From an uncultured Collinsella sp. (GTDB lineage: Bacteria > Actinomycetota > Coriobacteriia > Coriobacteriales > Coriobacteriaceae): DNA of 64,000 bases. Position 1 is the first letter of the stretch; the number at the start of each line of letters is the position of its first letter. Below the pieces are notes generated by a model that had not been told where the DNA came from, did not search any database, and saw nothing but the letters and a program-made list of their open reading frames with translations. The position numbers and the translations under genes are program-made. Positions 6,456-15,100 of this stretch are shown here, piece after piece. The stretch lies in NCBI GenBank assembly GCA_900756765.1, contig CAAELE010000023.1, forward strand, positions 3,765 through 67,764. The letters are read 5' to 3'.

Positions 6456-8213
6456 ATGAACGAGATTAAGTGCCCGCATTGCGGCGAAGTTTTTAAGGTC
6501 GATGCGTCCGGCTATGCGGATATCGTCAAACAAGTGCGCGATGCCGAGTTTTCGCGCGACCTGGACGAGCGTGTGAAGGCAGTCCAGCGCGAGGGCGAGC
6601 AGGCGCTGGAGCTTGAGCGCTCACGTTCGACGGCTGCCCTGCAAAAGGCAGAGTCTCAGCGCAACGCTCAGCTTGTCGAGCAGAAGAACGCTGCAGCTCA
6701 GCAGCTGGCACAAGAGGTTGCCAAACGCGATGCCGAGCTTGCCGAACTGCGCGCCAAGCTCGAGGGCGCTGCCGCAGAGCGCGAGAACGCAAGCCAGCGT
6801 GCGGCGGTTGAGGCCCGTGCCGATGCTCAGAAGGAGAATGCCGAGCTTCAGCGCGAGATCGACAATTTGCGTGCGCAGCTGGGACGCAAAGATGACGAAG
6901 CCAAGCTTGCCGAGTCGGCGGTGCGTAATGCCGCTCAAAACGATTTAGCCGCTCGCGATGCGCAGATTGCAGAATTGCAGGCAAGGCTCTCCGCGGCGGA
7001 CAAGGCCCAGGAGATGGCGCTTGCCGCCGCTGCGGCCGAGTCGCAGCGTGAGATCGATGCCGCTCGCGGCGAGGCTGAGCGCACGCTTGCTGACTATCGC
7101 GCAAAGGTACAAGAGAAGTTTTCCGCCGCAAAGGCTCAGTCCGAGCAGGAGGCCGAGGGCCTGCGTGCGCAGCTGCGCGAACAGGAGCTGACGGCCAAAA
7201 TGAACCTATCGGAGGCGGTCGCCGCGGCAGAGCGTGAGCGTGACGAGGCGCGTGCCAAACTGACGAGCGAGCTGGCGGTGCGCGATTCGCGCGAGGAACA
7301 GGCCAGAGCAGCACACGAGCTCGAGCTTGCGCAGGCCAAGCGCGTGAGCGACGAGTTGATTCGCTACAAGGACGAAGAGATTGAGCGCCTTAAGGACATG
7401 AAGGTCCGCCTGTCCACCAAGATGGTGGGCGAGTCGCTCGAGCAGCACTGCGAGACCGAGTTTAACCGTCTGCGCATGACGGCGTTTCCTAATGCGTACT
7501 TCGAGAAAGATAACGATGCGTCCGAGGGCACCAAGGGCGACTTTATCTTCCGCGAGTGCGATGCGAGCGGCAACGAGGTCATTTCGATTATGTTCGAGAT
7601 GAAAAACGAGAACGATGAGACCGCGACCAAGCATAAAAACGAGGACTTCTTTAAGAAGCTCGATCACGATCGTCGCCAGAAAGGCTGCGAGTATGCGGTG
7701 CTCTGCACCCTGCTGGAGCCCGAGAGCGAGCTCTATAACGCGGGTATCGTCGACGTGAGCTACCGCTATGAGAAGATGTACGTGATCCGCCCGCAGTTCT
7801 TCATTCCCATGATCACGCTGCTGCGCAACGCCGCTATGGGTTCGCTGCGCTATAAGCAGGAGCTGGCGGAGTACAAGCAGCAGAATATCGACGTCACGAA
7901 CTTCGAAGCCAAGATGGAAAAGTTCAAGAATGATTTCGGTCGCAACTACGAGATCGCGAGCCGCAAGTTCCAAACGGCAATCGATGAGATTGACAAGACG
8001 ATTAGCCATCTGCAGAAAACCAAGGAGGCGTTGCTGTCTTCCGAGAACAACCTGCGCCTTGCCAACAAGAAAGCCGACGATCTTACCATTCGCAAGCTCA
8101 CGTGGGGCAACAAGACCATGAAGGCCGCCTTTGACGAGGCGCGCGGGGCTGCGCTAGAGACAAACGATGAGCCCGCCGAGGCGGATTCGTATGAGGTCGA
8201 GGATGCCGAGTAG
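6456..8213 (+). CDS. DUF2130 domain protein with long coiled coil
   Basis: The 585-residue protein opens with a zinc-ribbon-like MNEIKCPHCGEVFKV. Next comes about 270 residues of Ala/Glu/Arg-rich heptad repeats, a long coiled coil. Then comes the globular DUF2130 part, with LEQHCETEFNRLRM, KGDFIFRECDASGNE, IMFEMKNENDE and QKGCEYAVLCTLLEPES. The D...E-x-K spacing is compatible with a nuclease-like fold, which has been suggested for related families but is not shown here. A second coiled coil follows near the C-terminus. GAGGAG precedes the ATG. Biological role unknown; such proteins occur sporadically across bacteria. Confidence 0.85.
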   Translation: MNEIKCPHCGEVFKVDASGYADIVKQVRDAEFSRDLDERVKAVQREGEQALELERSRSTAALQKAESQRNAQLVEQKNAAAQQLAQEVAKRDAELAELRAKLEGAAAERENASQRAAVEARADAQKENAELQREIDNLRAQLGRKDDEAKLAESAVRNAAQNDLAARDAQIAELQARLSAADKAQEMALAAAAAESQREIDAARGEAERTLADYRAKVQEKFSAAKAQSEQEAEGLRAQLREQELTAKMNLSEAVAAAERERDEARAKLTSELAVRDSREEQARAAHELELAQAKRVSDELIRYKDEEIERLKDMKVRLSTKMVGESLEQHCETEFNRLRMTAFPNAYFEKDNDASEGTKGDFIFRECDASGNEVISIMFEMKNENDETATKHKNEDFFKKLDHDRRQKGCEYAVLCTLLEPESELYNAGIVDVSYRYEKMYVIRPQFFIPMITLLRNAAMGSLRYKQELAEYKQQNIDVTNFEAKMEKFKNDFGRNYEIASRKFQTAIDEIDKTISHLQKTKEALLSSENNLRLANKKADDLTIRKLTWGNKTMKAAFDEARGAALETNDEPAEADSYEVEDAE

Positions 8214-8230
8214 GGGATAGCGTATCGCGC

Positions 8231-8277
8231 AAAAAGCGGGGCCGCTGGCGATGTTGCCAGCGGCCCCGCTTCGTTTC
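8231..8277. terminator. Bidirectional terminator between convergent genes
   Basis: AAGCGGGGCCGCTGGC pairs with GCCAGCGGCCCCGCTT, with As on the left and Ts on the right. It serves both the DUF2130 gene and the converging helicase gene. Confidence 0.85.
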
Positions 8278-8293
8278 GTTCCATTGTGCCCGG

Positions 8294-10975
8294 TTAGTCT
8301 TCGAGCAGGTCCTCGATAAAGCCGACGCGGTAGTTTTTGAGGATGACCTCGCCGCCGTCCTGCGTGGCGTCCAGATCGACATCGCCCATGATGCCAAAGT
8401 CGTGGTCGCCATCCTCGTCGGCAAAGATCTGGTGCACGTGCCATACGTGCGCGGTCTTCTCGTCGGACTCGTCGATGGAAAACATCGCGGCGCTGCGGGC
8501 GTCTCCGTCGGCGAGGATTTCCTCGTGCTGCTCATGGTAGGCATCGAGCGCCTTTTGCCAACGGATCTCGCTCATGCCCCAGTCCCCGTCGAGCTCGCCC
8601 AGATCGCGCACGTGTCCACGGGCTGCAAGGGCCACGCGGCGGAAGAGTGCATTGCGCACCAACAGCGTGCAGCCGCGACGGTCCGCAACGACCTCGTTGA
8701 TGCCCTGCGGCGGTGCGGCGTCGAGTGCAGCGGGGTTGCCGGCGTTCTCCCACTCGTCCACCAGACTCGAGTCGACCGAGCGCACCACAAAGCCGAGCCA
8801 CGAAATGATGTCACGCAAGCGCTCATCGCGTTTCTCAATGGGCACGGTGCGATCGAGCGAACGGTAGGCCTCGGCTAGGTAGCGCAGCAGAATGCCCTCG
8901 GAGCGGGCGATGCCGAGCTTTTGAATGTAACCCTTGAAATCGCTCGCGCTTTCCAGCATATCGCGCAGGACGCTCTTGGGCGAGAGCTGGTAGTCGTTGG
9001 CCCAGGGTACTTCCTGGCAGTACTTGTCGAAGGCGGCATCGAGCAAGTCCTCGAGCGGCTTTTCGTAGGTGACATCCTGGATGCGCTCCAGGCGTTCCTC
9101 ATATTCGACGCCGTCAGCCTTCATTTCGGCCATCGCGCGGTCGCGCGCGGCGCGCTCCTGTGCGCGCAATACCTGCTTGGGGTCCTCGAGCGTAGCCTCG
9201 ACCATCGAGATGAGGTCCATGGTATAGGTCTCACTCTCGGGGTCGAGCAGCTCCAGCGCGGCAAGCAAAAACGGCGAGAGCGGCTGATCGAGCGCGAAGT
9301 CCTCGGGCAGGTCGACCGTCAGCGCGTAGTCGATGTCCGGCGCGGCGTCAGCCGGAGCGTCGGGTGCGGGCGGCACCTCGGTGCGCACGACGACGCCGGA
9401 GTCGATGAGCGTGGCGAAGATCTCGTCGGCACGAACCTCGAGCTTGGCCTTTTCCTCGGGGGTCTGCAGGCTTGTCTCGATGAGGTCGTGCACGCGGGCG
9501 CGGGCATCGCCGCCCTGCTCGACCACGCTAATCACCATGGAGTGTGTGATGCGAAGGCGCGGCTTGAGCGTCTCGGGCTGCGTCTCAATCAGGCGCTCAA
9601 AGGTCTGCTTGTTCCAGGTGACAAAGCCCTCGGGGGCCTTCTTCTTTTTAATTTTACGGAGCTTCTTGGGATCGTCGCCTGCCTTGGCCATAAGCTTGGC
9701 GTTCTCGATCTCGTGCTCCGGAGCCTCGGCAATGACCATGCCCTCGGTATCGAAGCCCGAGCGGCCTGCGCGACCGGCGATCTGATGGAACTCACGGGCG
9801 CGCAGGCGACGCATCTTGTAGCCGTCGAACTTGGTGAGCGCGGTGAGGACCACGGTGTGGATGGGCACGTTGATGCCGACGCCGAGTGTGTCGGTGCCGC
9901 AAATGACGGGTAGCAGGCCCTGCTGCGCCAAGCGTTCGACCAGCAGGCGATAGCGCGGCAACATGCCAGCATGGTGCACACCGACGCCGCAGCCGAGCAA
10001 GCGCTTGAGGATCTTGCCGAAGGCCGTCGAGAAGCTCGTGCCCTTGGCCGCCTCCTTGATGGCCTCGCGCTGCTCCTTGCTGGCAATGCCAAAGTTGGCG
10101 AGGGATTGCGCCGTTGCAAGGGCGGCATCCTGGCTAAAGTGCACGATGTAGAGCGGGGCCTCGCCGCGGCGCATCGCGAGCTCGACGGTGCCCTCGAGCG
10201 AGGTCGTCACGTAGTCGTAGCTCAGCGGCACGGGGCGCGGGGCATCGACGACCAAGTCGCAGGTAGCGCCGGTGTGTTCCTCGAGTGAGGCGGCGATGGC
10301 AGTGACATCGCCGAGCGTGGCGCTCATGAGCATGAATTGCGTGTGAGGCAGGGTGAGCAGCGGTACCTGCCAGGCCCAGCCGCGATCGGGGTCGGCAAAG
10401 TAGTGGAACTCGTCCATGGCGACGCAGCCAACATCGGCATCTTCGCCCTCGCGCAGCGCGTCGTTGGCAAGGATCTCTGCCGTGCAGCAGATGACGGGAG
10501 CCTTGGTGTTGATATGCGTGTCGCCGGTGATCATACCGACGTTATCGCGGCCGAGCACCTGCACAAGATCGAAAAACTTCTCACTGACCAGAGCCTTGAT
10601 AGGAGCCGTGTAGTAGCAGCGCTTGCCCTGCGCCATGCCCATAAAGAGCATTCCCAGCGCGACGAGCGATTTACCCGATCCGGTCGGTGTGCCTAAGATG
10701 ACGTGATCGCCGGCTGCCAGGTCCATGAGGGCCTCTTCTTGGTGATCCCACAGTTCAATGCCACGGTCGCTCGTCCATTCAAAGAAGCGTTCGAAGGCCT
10801 GATCAGGCGTGAGCCATGGTTCGGGCTTGCTGCCGTCCTCGGGCTCCCACCAGGTGGGGGAGAGCACGCCGAGCGAGCCGAACTCGGCTTCGGTTCCCGT
10901 GCCGCCCGAGAATGAGCTGGCGGCGCCGGCGCCGGAGACGGTGCTGGCGGTGGTGTCTGTCGTGGTCTGTGCCAT
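8294..10975 (-). CDS. Ski2/HelY-like SF2 RNA helicase (DUF3516 C-terminus)
   Basis: A probable ATP-dependent RNA helicase of 893 residues. Motifs in order: GTPTGSGKSLV (Walker A), CCTAEILAND, VAMDEFHYF (motif II as DEFH), LMSATLGDV (motif III), GVHHAGMLPRYR, GTDTLGVGINVP, and HQIAGRAGRSGFD (motif VI). The ~350-residue C-terminal part matches the DUF3516 region of actinobacterial helicases. The ATG at 10975 was chosen because upstream in-frame sequence is low-complexity leader and runs into a repeat element; GAGAAAG lies just upstream. The first ~60 residues are Thr/Ser/Gly-rich and probably disordered. Likely roles are RNA turnover or ribosome biogenesis, by family. Confidence 0.88.
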   Translation of the reverse strand: MAQTTTDTTASTVSGAGAASSFSGGTGTEAEFGSLGVLSPTWWEPEDGSKPEPWLTPDQAFERFFEWTSDRGIELWDHQEEALMDLAAGDHVILGTPTGSGKSLVALGMLFMGMAQGKRCYYTAPIKALVSEKFFDLVQVLGRDNVGMITGDTHINTKAPVICCTAEILANDALREGEDADVGCVAMDEFHYFADPDRGWAWQVPLLTLPHTQFMLMSATLGDVTAIAASLEEHTGATCDLVVDAPRPVPLSYDYVTTSLEGTVELAMRRGEAPLYIVHFSQDAALATAQSLANFGIASKEQREAIKEAAKGTSFSTAFGKILKRLLGCGVGVHHAGMLPRYRLLVERLAQQGLLPVICGTDTLGVGINVPIHTVVLTALTKFDGYKMRRLRAREFHQIAGRAGRSGFDTEGMVIAEAPEHEIENAKLMAKAGDDPKKLRKIKKKKAPEGFVTWNKQTFERLIETQPETLKPRLRITHSMVISVVEQGGDARARVHDLIETSLQTPEEKAKLEVRADEIFATLIDSGVVVRTEVPPAPDAPADAAPDIDYALTVDLPEDFALDQPLSPFLLAALELLDPESETYTMDLISMVEATLEDPKQVLRAQERAARDRAMAEMKADGVEYEERLERIQDVTYEKPLEDLLDAAFDKYCQEVPWANDYQLSPKSVLRDMLESASDFKGYIQKLGIARSEGILLRYLAEAYRSLDRTVPIEKRDERLRDIISWLGFVVRSVDSSLVDEWENAGNPAALDAAPPQGINEVVADRRGCTLLVRNALFRRVALAARGHVRDLGELDGDWGMSEIRWQKALDAYHEQHEEILADGDARSAAMFSIDESDEKTAHVWHVHQIFADEDGDHDFGIMGDVDLDATQDGGEVILKNYRVGFIEDLLED

Positions 10976-11096
10976 GTGGTTGCTTTCTCTCGCGTTTGTC
11001 CGCCAACTATTATGGCGTAGCGTCGGCGCGGGGCGCCAGCGCGAGAGAAAATGCAGGAAATGGGCGTTCTGCCCAGCCGTTTGGTGTAGTTGCCGG

Positions 11097-11218
11097 CTAA
11101 GTGAGTAGACTTTTTGCAATATCGCGAGCACATGGCTTTTGCGCAAGGGCTTTACCTGCGGTTTTAGTTTCGTTATGCGGGTTGTGCTTGGCTATTGCAA
11201 AAAAGTCTACTCACTTAG
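11097..11218. repeat. MITE-like palindromic element, copy 2
   Basis: This 122 bp element has the same ends as the one at 1068-1190 (CTAAGTGAGTAGACTTTT and its complement). It also has the same TTTACCTGCGG 54 bases in (11151-11161). Here both inner flanks read TTTTTGCAATA-type sequence, so the stem is extended by changes that differ from copy 1 but still pair. It lies between the helicase and trmB, in the promoter region of the helicase. Confidence 0.85.
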
Positions 11219-11284
11219 GTTTTGAGGGTCGTTCGCTGGCGCCTACTTGCGCTTGTTTGCCGACGCCGCGACCATAAGAAGCCC

Positions 11285-12124
11285 CTAGGACTCTTGCGGC
11301 AGACGCTTCTTGCCCTTGCGGGCGCGGTTTCTAAAGTTCTCGACGGCCTCTTCCATGCCGAGGGGCACGTAGGTGAGCTCATCGAGGTTATCGGGCAGGT
11401 AGCAGGCAAGGCTTTGCTCCTGCGCTCGGCCTGCTACGAGTTGCTCTTCGGTAGGCTTCTCGCCGGGAGTGGCGCAAATGCCATAGACGGCGGCACCCAT
11501 CTCGCGCGTGCGGCGCTCGTATTCGGTCTCGGGATGCTCGGGATGGTCGCGGCGAACGTCGTCGCTTACCCAAAGCGTATCGTAGCCGGCCGCGGCAAAC
11601 TGCCCCAGGGCGTAGTCGCGCAATGGCTTGCTGTCGGTTCGCAGTGTGACGGTGGCGCCGGCTGCAAGGAGCGGGCGGTAGAGCATCAAATGGTCGACGT
11701 GGACGAGTCGTTTTTTGGCGTACTTGGCCTTGGGCTGCGGCGTGGGAAAGTTGATGGTGATGGAATCGACCTCGCCTGCGGCAAACAGCTGCGGCAACGA
11801 TGCGGCGCCTCGGGGCAGGACGAGTGCGTTGGTCAGTTCCTGCTCGCAGATTTTCTGTGCGGCATAGGCGATGCAGATGGGCTCCTGGTCCATACCGATA
11901 AAGAGCGTGGTGGGCTCACGGCGAGCGCGCTCTACAAGGTACGTTCCCTTGCCACAGCCAAGATCCAGGTGAAGGTGTTCGAAGGGCTTGCTGCCAACTG
12001 GCGCACAGGCTTCGCGCCAATCTCCGGCATAGGCCTCGGGGTTCGTCTCAATCGCATCGGCGTAGCGCTCCAGGCGCTCCTCGAGCACAAAGTTCTTAGG
12101 CGTGCGAACGTGGACGGCTCCCAT
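11285..12124 (-). CDS. trmB: tRNA (guanine-N7-)-methyltransferase
   Basis: TrmB forms m7G46 in the variable loop of tRNAs with S-adenosylmethionine. The 279-residue protein has the SAM-binding LHLDLGCGKGTYLVE, the FIGMDQEP acidic strand, and the TrmB signature region TINFPTPQPKAKYAKKRLVH (normally NFPDPWPK-KRH-KRR). It also has DSKPLRDYA and the late HPETEYERR. The N-terminus is ~40 residues longer than E. coli TrmB. AAGGAG precedes the ATG. It is in line with a second methyltransferase 118 bp upstream on the same strand. The W-to-Q change in the PWPK motif is unusual but the rest is intact. Confidence 0.9.
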   Translation of the reverse strand: MGAVHVRTPKNFVLEERLERYADAIETNPEAYAGDWREACAPVGSKPFEHLHLDLGCGKGTYLVERARREPTTLFIGMDQEPICIAYAAQKICEQELTNALVLPRGAASLPQLFAAGEVDSITINFPTPQPKAKYAKKRLVHVDHLMLYRPLLAAGATVTLRTDSKPLRDYALGQFAAAGYDTLWVSDDVRRDHPEHPETEYERRTREMGAAVYGICATPGEKPTEEQLVAGRAQEQSLACYLPDNLDELTYVPLGMEEAVENFRNRARKGKKRLPQES

Positions 12125-12180
12125 GAGGCTCCTTGGTCATAAGTAGGGAACGCATAGCTGCGCGTTCCGTCAATGGGTTG

Positions 12181-12208
12181 AAAAAGGGCGGGCATGGCTT
12201 GCCCGAAA
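12181..12208 (-). terminator. Probable terminator of the Trm9-like methyltransferase gene
   Basis: On the minus strand GGGCAaGC-cat-GCCCGCCC is followed by five Ts. It lies 35 bp past the stop at 12243 and before trmB. Confidence 0.5.
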
Positions 12209-12242
12209 GATGCCATGCGGCTCGGTGGCGAGTCGTCGATGT

Positions 12243-13115
12243 CTACAGGCGCTTGAGAATCACGTAGCGGTTGAGATCGCCGCTGCGACCGTCGGCATGG
12301 AAACGCTCAAGCTCGCGCACGGGGACCTCGCCGCTCTTGTAGAACGTACGGACGCCGCGCACCAGGTCGGTGATCTGCTGATCGTCAAAGTGATGACAAT
12401 AGCGGTAGGCGTGGCGGTCGTTTTGCCAGCCAATGAGGTGGTCACCGGCTTCAAACTGCGCGGAATCGTAACCCTCAAACGGCGGGGTGAGCTCGGCGCG
12501 GGCCTCGGCGCGAACGGCTTTGCGCGCCATGCGCTCGTCGTTCATAAACTCCCAAAAGCTGATGGCGATGATGCCGCCTGGGCGCGTCTGGCGCACCAGA
12601 GCGTCGAGCACGCGTACGCGGTACTCGCACGACGGAACGTGGTGCATAAATCCAAAGCAGACCGAGATGTCGGCGAGCGGGGCGTCGAAAAGCGCGTCGG
12701 GTGTCTCGGCGGGGTTGAGTTTCATAAGGGCATCGAGCACGTCGAGTTCCTGGAAGTGCAGGTTGGGAATGCGCAGGGCGTGACCATGTGCATCGATGGC
12801 CAGGTCTTGGCACGAGTCGACGCCATAGAACTCAAACGGGCAGCTGGCATCTGCCGAGGGATTTGCACCGTCGACGCCCTTGGCGGCAAGTGCGCCGCCG
12901 GCGGCAAAGTTCTCGAATCGCATATTGCCGCAGGCAAGGTCGAAGACGCGGACGGGATGCTCGATTGTGGCGACGTCGAGCTGCTCGAGCGCGATATCCA
13001 TGGTGCGTACCCAGCCGGGCCACGGGGCCTGGCGCGTATCGGAGAAGGAGGCGGAGTGCTCGCGATAGAAAGTGTTGTTGAGCTGGATGAGCGATGAGGC
13101 GAAATCGCGGTTCAC
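12243..13115 (-). CDS. Class I SAM-dependent methyltransferase, Trm9/ALKBH8-like
   Basis: The 290-residue protein begins with NNTFYREHSASFSDTRQAPW, which strongly resembles the N-terminal signature of Trm9/ALKBH8 tRNA wobble-uridine methyltransferases (FY...A..FS.TR..PW). The SAM motif VFDLACGNMRFE follows, then FYGVDSCQDL, DISVCFGFMHHVP and RPGGIIAISFWEF. A ~50-residue Asp/Ala-rich insertion lies between motifs I and II. The GTG at 13115 was chosen because GGAGGGA lies 10 bases upstream, whereas the ATG at 13163 has none. A bacterial Elp3, which makes the substrate of Trm9 in eukaryotes, is encoded 2 kb away. Alternative: a methyltransferase of unrelated specificity. Confidence 0.65.
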   Translation of the reverse strand: MNRDFASSLIQLNNTFYREHSASFSDTRQAPWPGWVRTMDIALEQLDVATIEHPVRVFDLACGNMRFENFAAGGALAAKGVDGANPSADASCPFEFYGVDSCQDLAIDAHGHALRIPNLHFQELDVLDALMKLNPAETPDALFDAPLADISVCFGFMHHVPSCEYRVRVLDALVRQTRPGGIIAISFWEFMNDERMARKAVRAEARAELTPPFEGYDSAQFEAGDHLIGWQNDRHAYRYCHHFDDQQITDLVRGVRTFYKSGEVPVRELERFHADGRSGDLNRYVILKRL

Positions 13116-13382
13116 GGCGCGGGACTCCCTCCGTTGGCGGTACGGAATAAACAGTACGACCATACTACCGTTATCGCCGCAACGGGGACAACCGAGCTAC
13201 GGGTCATTGCTTTGTTTGGACACATTTCCGCAGCTCATATGTGCCCGCAACCGCCGGTTGTCAAAAATCTCACTAGAATAGGTGGCATGCTTTTGGCGGT
13301 GGCGGATAGATTTTTAACTGTGCAAGGCGCCTTAAGAACAAAAACGGTCCGGCGGCACGGCTGGCATCACATAGGAGGAACC

Positions 13383-14105
13383 ATGAATGTAGAAACTGCG
13401 CAGCGGCTCGCCGACCTTCGTCGCAGCAAGGGTTTTAGCCAAGAAGGGCTGGCGCGAAAGCTGGGGCTGTCGCGCCAGGCGGTCAGCAAATGGGAGCGCG
13501 CGGAGAGCTCGCCCGATACCGAGAACCTGATCTCGCTCGCCAAGCTTTATGGCGTGAGTCTGGACGAGCTGCTCAATCCGAGCGACGAGATCGAGGACGA
13601 TATCGAGTTTGAGAACGAGGACCGCGCCCGCCAGCGCGAGGCCGAGGCGGCAGAGCGCGCTCGCACCCATGAGGCGGCGGTGCGCGCCACCGAAGCAGCA
13701 ACGCAGGCGAGTGATGCCGCGGCTAAGGCGGCACAGGCGGCAAGCTGGAGTGCACAGGCCGCCAACGCTGCTACGGCGCAGGCGACGAGTGGCCACGCAG
13801 TTGGCTCGACTCCGGTGAAGGGCCCCTTCCAGTCGTTCCCGTATTGGGCCGTGTGCTGGCTGCTGTTCTTTTTGCTGATGTTCCTGGTTGGTGCCAGCCC
13901 TTTTCCCGCACTGATCTTCTTTACGATTCCCATCTATCACTGGGTGGCGCGTGCGCTCGATGGCGATTGGGCGCGCGGGGATATCCAGGTTGGTCCGGCG
14001 CCGGTGGCGGTCAAGGCCCAGGGGAAGGATACTTCTGCGGAGCCTGATGCTGACGTGGCTACCGCGGCCACCGCTGAGCCGTGTGCCAAAGAGGGTGACG
14101 AATGA
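13383..14105 (+). CDS. XRE-family transcriptional regulator with membrane anchor
   Basis: The 240-residue protein starts at the ATG with an ideal AGGAGG seven bases upstream. Residues ~5-60 are a Cro/CI helix-turn-helix (LADLRRSKGFSQEGLARKLG, then SRQAVSKWERAESSP). An acidic linker and an Ala-rich coiled coil (~75-140) follow. Two hydrophobic spans (around WAVCWLLFFLLMFLVG and PALIFFTIPIYHW) come next, then a short soluble tail. It is a membrane-bound one-component regulator. It overlaps the next gene by four bases (ATGA), so the DUF4097 protein is its translationally coupled partner. Confidence 0.88.
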   Translation: MNVETAQRLADLRRSKGFSQEGLARKLGLSRQAVSKWERAESSPDTENLISLAKLYGVSLDELLNPSDEIEDDIEFENEDRARQREAEAAERARTHEAAVRATEAATQASDAAAKAAQAASWSAQAANAATAQATSGHAVGSTPVKGPFQSFPYWAVCWLLFFLLMFLVGASPFPALIFFTIPIYHWVARALDGDWARGDIQVGPAPVAVKAQGKDTSAEPDADVATAATAEPCAKEGDE

Positions 14106-15001
14106 TGAAGCTTTCGCATGAATCCAGGCTGCGTCTGGGCGTTGGCATCGGAGCGTTTGTGCTCATCATCGGGCTTGTTTTTGGCATTTCACGGACTTTG
14201 ATTCATTATGATGGCCCGTGGGATCTCGACGATGTCGTATCCGGCTTGTCTGGTATGGACGATGCGGTTGACGAGGACAATCTCTTGGACGACGGCAGCT
14301 ATTCCGCTCGGCCTCAGCAACTTTCGAGCGAAACGTTTGATGCCGACGCGTTCACATCGCTTGACCTGGATGTGACGTCGGGCACGGTCGAGGTCAAACA
14401 CGTTTCCGGCGGGCCAGTGCGCGTAATTGAAAGCGGTCGCGTGGCAACGGGGACCGTTGCCTTCGATGCGGCAACCCAGAACCTGGCCGAAATCAAGGGC
14501 TCTACGCTCAAGATTCGCCAGTTCGATTGCGATGACGAGCGCGCCATTGACCGCACGGTTACCGTCGAACTGCCGCGCAAAGTTGCCGATAACATGGTGG
14601 GCATTACAGCGAATGTAGGATCGGGTGATCTGACGGTCGCGGGCATTGCGTGTCATGACCTCAACCTGACTCTGGACTCGGGAGACGTTGAGTTTACAGG
14701 CACCGTGACCGATACCCTGAATGCTGAGGTCGGTTCGGGCGATGTGACGTTCGAGCTTTACCAGGCCCCCGCGAAGTCGATGGACGTGAGTGTGGGCTCG
14801 GGCGATGTGGAGATGACGGTTCCGAACTCGACGGGCTTTAAGGCGAGCCTCACCTTGGGCAGCGGCGACTTCGAGAGCGATTTCCTTCCGCTTGGCTACG
14901 ACGGCGAGACCATTTTGAATCTTGAATTCGATAACGGTGACAAGTCTGCCACGTATCGTTTTGAGGTCGGTTCGGGCGACATGTCGTTTGATTCGGAGTA
15001 G
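14102..15001 (+). CDS. Membrane-anchored DUF4097-type beta-solenoid protein
   Basis: The 299-residue protein has one N-terminal span (about residues 13-30) and an acidic linker. An extracytoplasmic region follows, built of repeated strands with a recurring GSGD or DSGD motif (VGSGDLTV, LDSGDVEF, VGSGDVTF, VGSGDVEM, LGSGDFES, VGSGDMSF). That is the DUF4097/LiaG-like right-handed beta repeat. In Firmicutes such proteins accompany cell-envelope stress regulators. Coupling to an XRE membrane regulator suggests an envelope-sensing pair. No catalytic residues are evident. An alternative start is the next ATG at 14105. Confidence 0.85.
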   Translation: MMKLSHESRLRLGVGIGAFVLIIGLVFGISRTLIHYDGPWDLDDVVSGLSGMDDAVDEDNLLDDGSYSARPQQLSSETFDADAFTSLDLDVTSGTVEVKHVSGGPVRVIESGRVATGTVAFDAATQNLAEIKGSTLKIRQFDCDDERAIDRTVTVELPRKVADNMVGITANVGSGDLTVAGIACHDLNLTLDSGDVEFTGTVTDTLNAEVGSGDVTFELYQAPAKSMDVSVGSGDVEMTVPNSTGFKASLTLGSGDFESDFLPLGYDGETILNLEFDNGDKSATYRFEVGSGDMSFDSE

Positions 15002-15050
15002 TGAGGCAGACGAAAGCCTAGGCGAAGATATAGACGCGCTGTTTGATGAA

Positions 15051-15085
15051 GGCGCCGAAGCCGAGATCGGCTCCGGCGCCTTTGC
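15051..15085 (+). terminator. Terminator after the XRE/DUF4097 pair
   Basis: GGCGCCG and AGCCGA pair with TCGGCT and CGGCGCC, then TTTGCCTTT. A possible -10 (TACAAT) for the next gene follows immediately. Confidence 0.7.
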
Positions 15086-15100
15086 CTTTACAATGGGGGC

